A DNA stretch of 10,183 nucleotides from an uncultured Bilophila sp. (GTDB lineage: Bacteria; Desulfobacterota; Desulfovibrionia; Desulfovibrionales; Desulfovibrionaceae). Location: positions 1 to 10,183 of the forward strand of contig CABKMN010000079.1 in the NCBI GenBank assembly GCA_902373525.1, written 5' to 3'. The translations under genes and the position numbers were made by a program. The notes beneath the pieces were generated by a model, which saw nothing but the letters and a program-made list of their open reading frames with translations, made no database searches and was not told the origin of the DNA. Positions 7,748 to 10,183 of this stretch are shown one piece after another (position 1 is the first letter of the stretch; every line of letters begins with the position of its first letter).

Positions 7748-10108
7748 TTGCTTCGTACCGTCGCGCTGCTGACCCCGCCGTTCGCGTCCCTGACCTATGC
7801 CGTCCCCGAGTGGCTCGCCGATTTCGACTGGTGTCCCGGCCTGCGGGTCGCGGTGCCGCTCGGTCGGGGCATGCTGCGCGTGGGCGTCGTGCTCGGGGAC
7901 GGCTCTCCCTTGCCGGAAGGGGTTGCGGCAAAGCCCATGCTCTGGCCTCTGGAGGCCGAGCCGTTGTTGCCGGTCGGGCACATGGAAATGGTGCGCCAGC
8001 TCGCCGTCCGGCAGGCCGTGATGCCGGGGCAAATCCTTGCGGCGGTGCTTCCGGCTGGGCTCAGAGTGACGCAGATGCGTCTGCGGATCATCGGGGAACA
8101 GGGCAAGGCCCGGGTGCGCCTGCTGAAGGAACTGTCCGGACTGGCGTCCGACGAACTGCGCGCGCTCGGGGAAGCGTGGATGCGGGGCGGAGCGGAACTG
8201 CTCGGCCCGCGTGAGGACGCCGCCGCCAGCGAATTGTGCGTGCTGCGCTGCGATCCGCCGTGGTCGGTACGGCCCACGGCGACCCGTCAGATCGAACTGT
8301 TGGAGTTTTTGCTCGAAAACGGGACCGTTTCCCGGCGCGACGTGCTGCGCCGTCTGGGGCAGGGCGTCGCCCCGGCGCTTGAAACCCTGTTGAAGAACGG
8401 GCTGATCGGCCTGCGTTCCCTCGGTTGCGAATCGGCGGGCGAAGAGGAACCCGGATGCAACCTCCTGCCTCCGGTTTCGGAAGCGTCGTTCGTGCTGTCC
8501 GAAGCGCAACAGGCTGCGCTTGCGGCGTTCCGGGCCGATCTCGATGCCGGGAAACCGGCGTCGCATCTGCTGTTCGGGGTGACCGGAAGCGGAAAGACCG
8601 CCGTGTACATGGAGCTGGCGAAGGAATGCCTGTGTCGGGGGCGCTCCATGCTGCTGCTTGCGCCGGAAGTGGCGCTGGCCCTGAAACTGCGGCGGGACGC
8701 CTCGCTCGCGTTGCCCGACGCGCCCCTGTATTTTTTTCACGGCTACCAGTCGCCCGCGCTGCGCGAAAAGACGTTCCGCGAACTTGCGAAGCGCCGTGAG
8801 CCCTGCCTCGTCGTGGGGACGCGTTCCGCGCTGTTCCTGCCGCTGCCGTCCCTCGGCGCGGTGGTGCTGGACGAGGAACACGACGCCTCGTTCAAGCAGG
8901 ACGAGGGGCTCACCTATCAGGCCAAGGAAGTCGCGTGGTTTCGCATCGCGCAGGCCAAGGGCCTGCTGGTGCTCGGTTCCGCGACCCCGGACCTGAAGAC
9001 CTTTTACGCCGTGCGGGAGGCCAAAATTCCCGTATCCGCGCTTCCGGCCCGCGTGGGCGGGGGCACGCTTCCGTCCATTCGGCTGGTGGACATCCGTTCC
9101 GCCAACTGCGCGGAGTCCATCCTCGCCCCGGAAACGCTCTCCGCGCTCAAGGAGACGGTGGCGCAGGGCGATCAGGCGGTCATCCTGCTGAACCGCCGGG
9201 GCTACGCGCCGCTGATGTATTGTCTCGACTGCGGGAAGGTGGCCCGGTGTCCGCACTGCGACATCGGACTGACCTATCACAAGGGCCGGGAACGTCTGGT
9301 GTGCCACTACTGCGGCTATTCGGTGCCGTTTCCGTCCCCGTGTCCGAGCTGCAAGGGGCTGCATTTCCATCCGATGGGGCAGGGCACGGAGCGGGTCGAG
9401 GAGTTCATCGGGACGCTGTTGCCGCCCGGAGGCCGCGTGTTGCGGCTGGACCGCGACAGTACCCGGCGTCCGGGGCGTATGGAGGAAATCCTCGAATCGT
9501 TCGCCCGTCAGGAAGCGCAGGTGCTCGTGGGGACGCAGATGCTGTCCAAGGGACACCATTTCCCCCATGTGACGCTGGCCGTGGTGGCGGACGGGGACAT
9601 CGGCCTGAATCTGCCCGACTACCGAGCGGCGGAGCGGACCTTCCAGCTCCTCGTGCAGTCCTCGGGCCGGGCCGGGCGCGGCGAGAAGCCGGGTCAGGTC
9701 ATCATCCAGACGCGCGATGTGAACCACTATTGCTGGCAGTACGTGAAGTCCGGCGACTACGAAGGATTTTACGAATACGAGATCGCCCTCCGCAAGCGGC
9801 GTCGGTACCCGCCGTTCATCAATCTGGCCCTGCTGCGGATTTCCTATCCGATGGACTGGGCGGACGGTCCGACGCAGCTTGCGCGGATTACCGCGTTGCT
9901 GCGTTCCGAGAGCAAGGAACGCGGCGTGACCGTGCTCGGGCCCGCGCCCGCACCGCTGCCGCTCCTGCGGGGGCGCAGGCGGTTTCAGTGTCTGTTCAAG
10001 GCTGGGGATTGGCAGGCCATCCGCGCGCTCTACGCCGCGCTGCTGCCCCTCGCCTCGCCCCCGAATCTACGTATTTCGTTGGATATCGATCCCGTGAATA
10101 TGCTGTAG
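7748..10108 (+). CDS. priA: Primosomal protein N', replication restart helicase PriA
   Basis: Superfamily 2 3'-to-5' DNA helicase that recognises stalled or broken forks and reloads the replisome. The 786-residue product is somewhat longer than the E. coli protein (732). The N-terminal 3'-DNA-binding domain covers about 1-105 (ASLTYAVP, then GLRVAVPLGR). A winged-helix-like region with extra length follows (about 175-225). The helicase core has Walker A GVTGSGKT (277-284), DEEH (375-378), GSATP (410-414), TQMLSKGHHFP (596-606) and QSSGRAGRG (637-645). The zinc-binding insert has all eight cysteines as four CxxC pairs: 492/495, 501/504, 519/522 and 532/535. The C-terminal domain has GPAPAPLP (731-738) and ends in DIDPVNML. 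The protein is complete. No own promoter is clear, so transcription may come partly from galU readthrough or from an unrecognised site near 7680. Confidence 0.96.
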   Translation: MLRTVALLTPPFASLTYAVPEWLADFDWCPGLRVAVPLGRGMLRVGVVLGDGSPLPEGVAAKPMLWPLEAEPLLPVGHMEMVRQLAVRQAVMPGQILAAVLPAGLRVTQMRLRIIGEQGKARVRLLKELSGLASDELRALGEAWMRGGAELLGPREDAAASELCVLRCDPPWSVRPTATRQIELLEFLLENGTVSRRDVLRRLGQGVAPALETLLKNGLIGLRSLGCESAGEEEPGCNLLPPVSEASFVLSEAQQAALAAFRADLDAGKPASHLLFGVTGSGKTAVYMELAKECLCRGRSMLLLAPEVALALKLRRDASLALPDAPLYFFHGYQSPALREKTFRELAKRREPCLVVGTRSALFLPLPSLGAVVLDEEHDASFKQDEGLTYQAKEVAWFRIAQAKGLLVLGSATPDLKTFYAVREAKIPVSALPARVGGGTLPSIRLVDIRSANCAESILAPETLSALKETVAQGDQAVILLNRRGYAPLMYCLDCGKVARCPHCDIGLTYHKGRERLVCHYCGYSVPFPSPCPSCKGLHFHPMGQGTERVEEFIGTLLPPGGRVLRLDRDSTRRPGRMEEILESFARQEAQVLVGTQMLSKGHHFPHVTLAVVADGDIGLNLPDYRAAERTFQLLVQSSGRAGRGEKPGQVIIQTRDVNHYCWQYVKSGDYEGFYEYEIALRKRRRYPPFINLALLRISYPMDWADGPTQLARITALLRSESKERGVTVLGPAPAPLPLLRGRRRFQCLFKAGDWQAIRALYAALLPLASPPNLRISLDIDPVNML

Positions 10109-10125
10109 TCGGGAGGGGCGGAGAA

Positions 10126-10182
10126 CCGGGGGAAGAGGAGAAGGGACCCTTTGAAAAGGGCTCCCTTCTCCCCTTCCCCCGG
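10126..10182 (+). terminator. Long hairpin terminator after priA
   Basis: CCGGGGGAAG (10126-10135) pairs with CTTCCCCCGG (10173-10182). GGAGAAGGGA (10137-10146) pairs with TCCCTTCTCC (10162-10171). CCCTT (10147-10151) pairs with AAGGG (10156-10160) around loop TGAA. Only one mismatch and one bulged C interrupt about 25 pairs. The strands are purine-rich then pyrimidine-rich. The window ends immediately after it, so a T-tract cannot be checked. It could also be bidirectional. Confidence 0.6.
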
Positions 10183-10183
10183 A

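Noticed and set aside
7733..9727. 664-codon minus-strand ORF opposite priA
   Set aside because: It is an antisense shadow of priA, which itself carries every expected helicase and zinc motif.

Overview
The window looks like chromosomal DNA from a GC-rich, Gram-negative sulfate-reducer-type bacterium, most likely a Desulfovibrionaceae/Desulfobacterota member. The basis is the strongly G/C-ending codon use, the gene order, the presence of a c-di-AMP synthase beside folP and ftsH, and long purine-rich terminator hairpins. This assignment is inference from family knowledge; no database search was run.

Layout: positions 1 to about 380 hold no gene I can support, only G-rich DNA with two terminator-like hairpins. 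A sigma70-like promoter (TATAAT at 382-387) then leads into a structured leader and five co-directional genes: ftsH (membrane AAA+ zinc protease), folP (dihydropteroate synthase), cdaA (membrane diadenylate cyclase), ybbR/cdaR (its extracytoplasmic partner) and glmM (phosphoglucosamine mutase). A strong terminator (6578-6613) closes this operon. galU (UTP-glucose-1-phosphate uridylyltransferase) follows with its own promoter (6632-6660) and its own terminator (7640-7675). priA (primosomal helicase) follows and ends just before a near-perfect long hairpin at the right edge.

How the genes fit together: cdaA-ybbR-glmM is the conserved c-di-AMP/cell-wall precursor cassette best known from Firmicutes, in which CdaR and GlmM bind and modulate CdaA. 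ftsH-folP-glmM is the order known from E. coli. Here the two arrangements are merged, with cdaA-ybbR sitting between folP and glmM. GlmM and GalU both make sugar-phosphate precursors for the envelope, FtsH handles membrane protein quality control, and FolP and PriA serve folate synthesis and replication restart.

The protein-coding content is conserved and intact, with no mobile elements, CRISPR, tRNA or rRNA seen. I do not see an undescribed protein system. The less explained signals are RNA-level: the ftsH leader (tandem repeat with competing stems), the double hairpin between ftsH and folP, and the overlapping hairpins ahead of priA.
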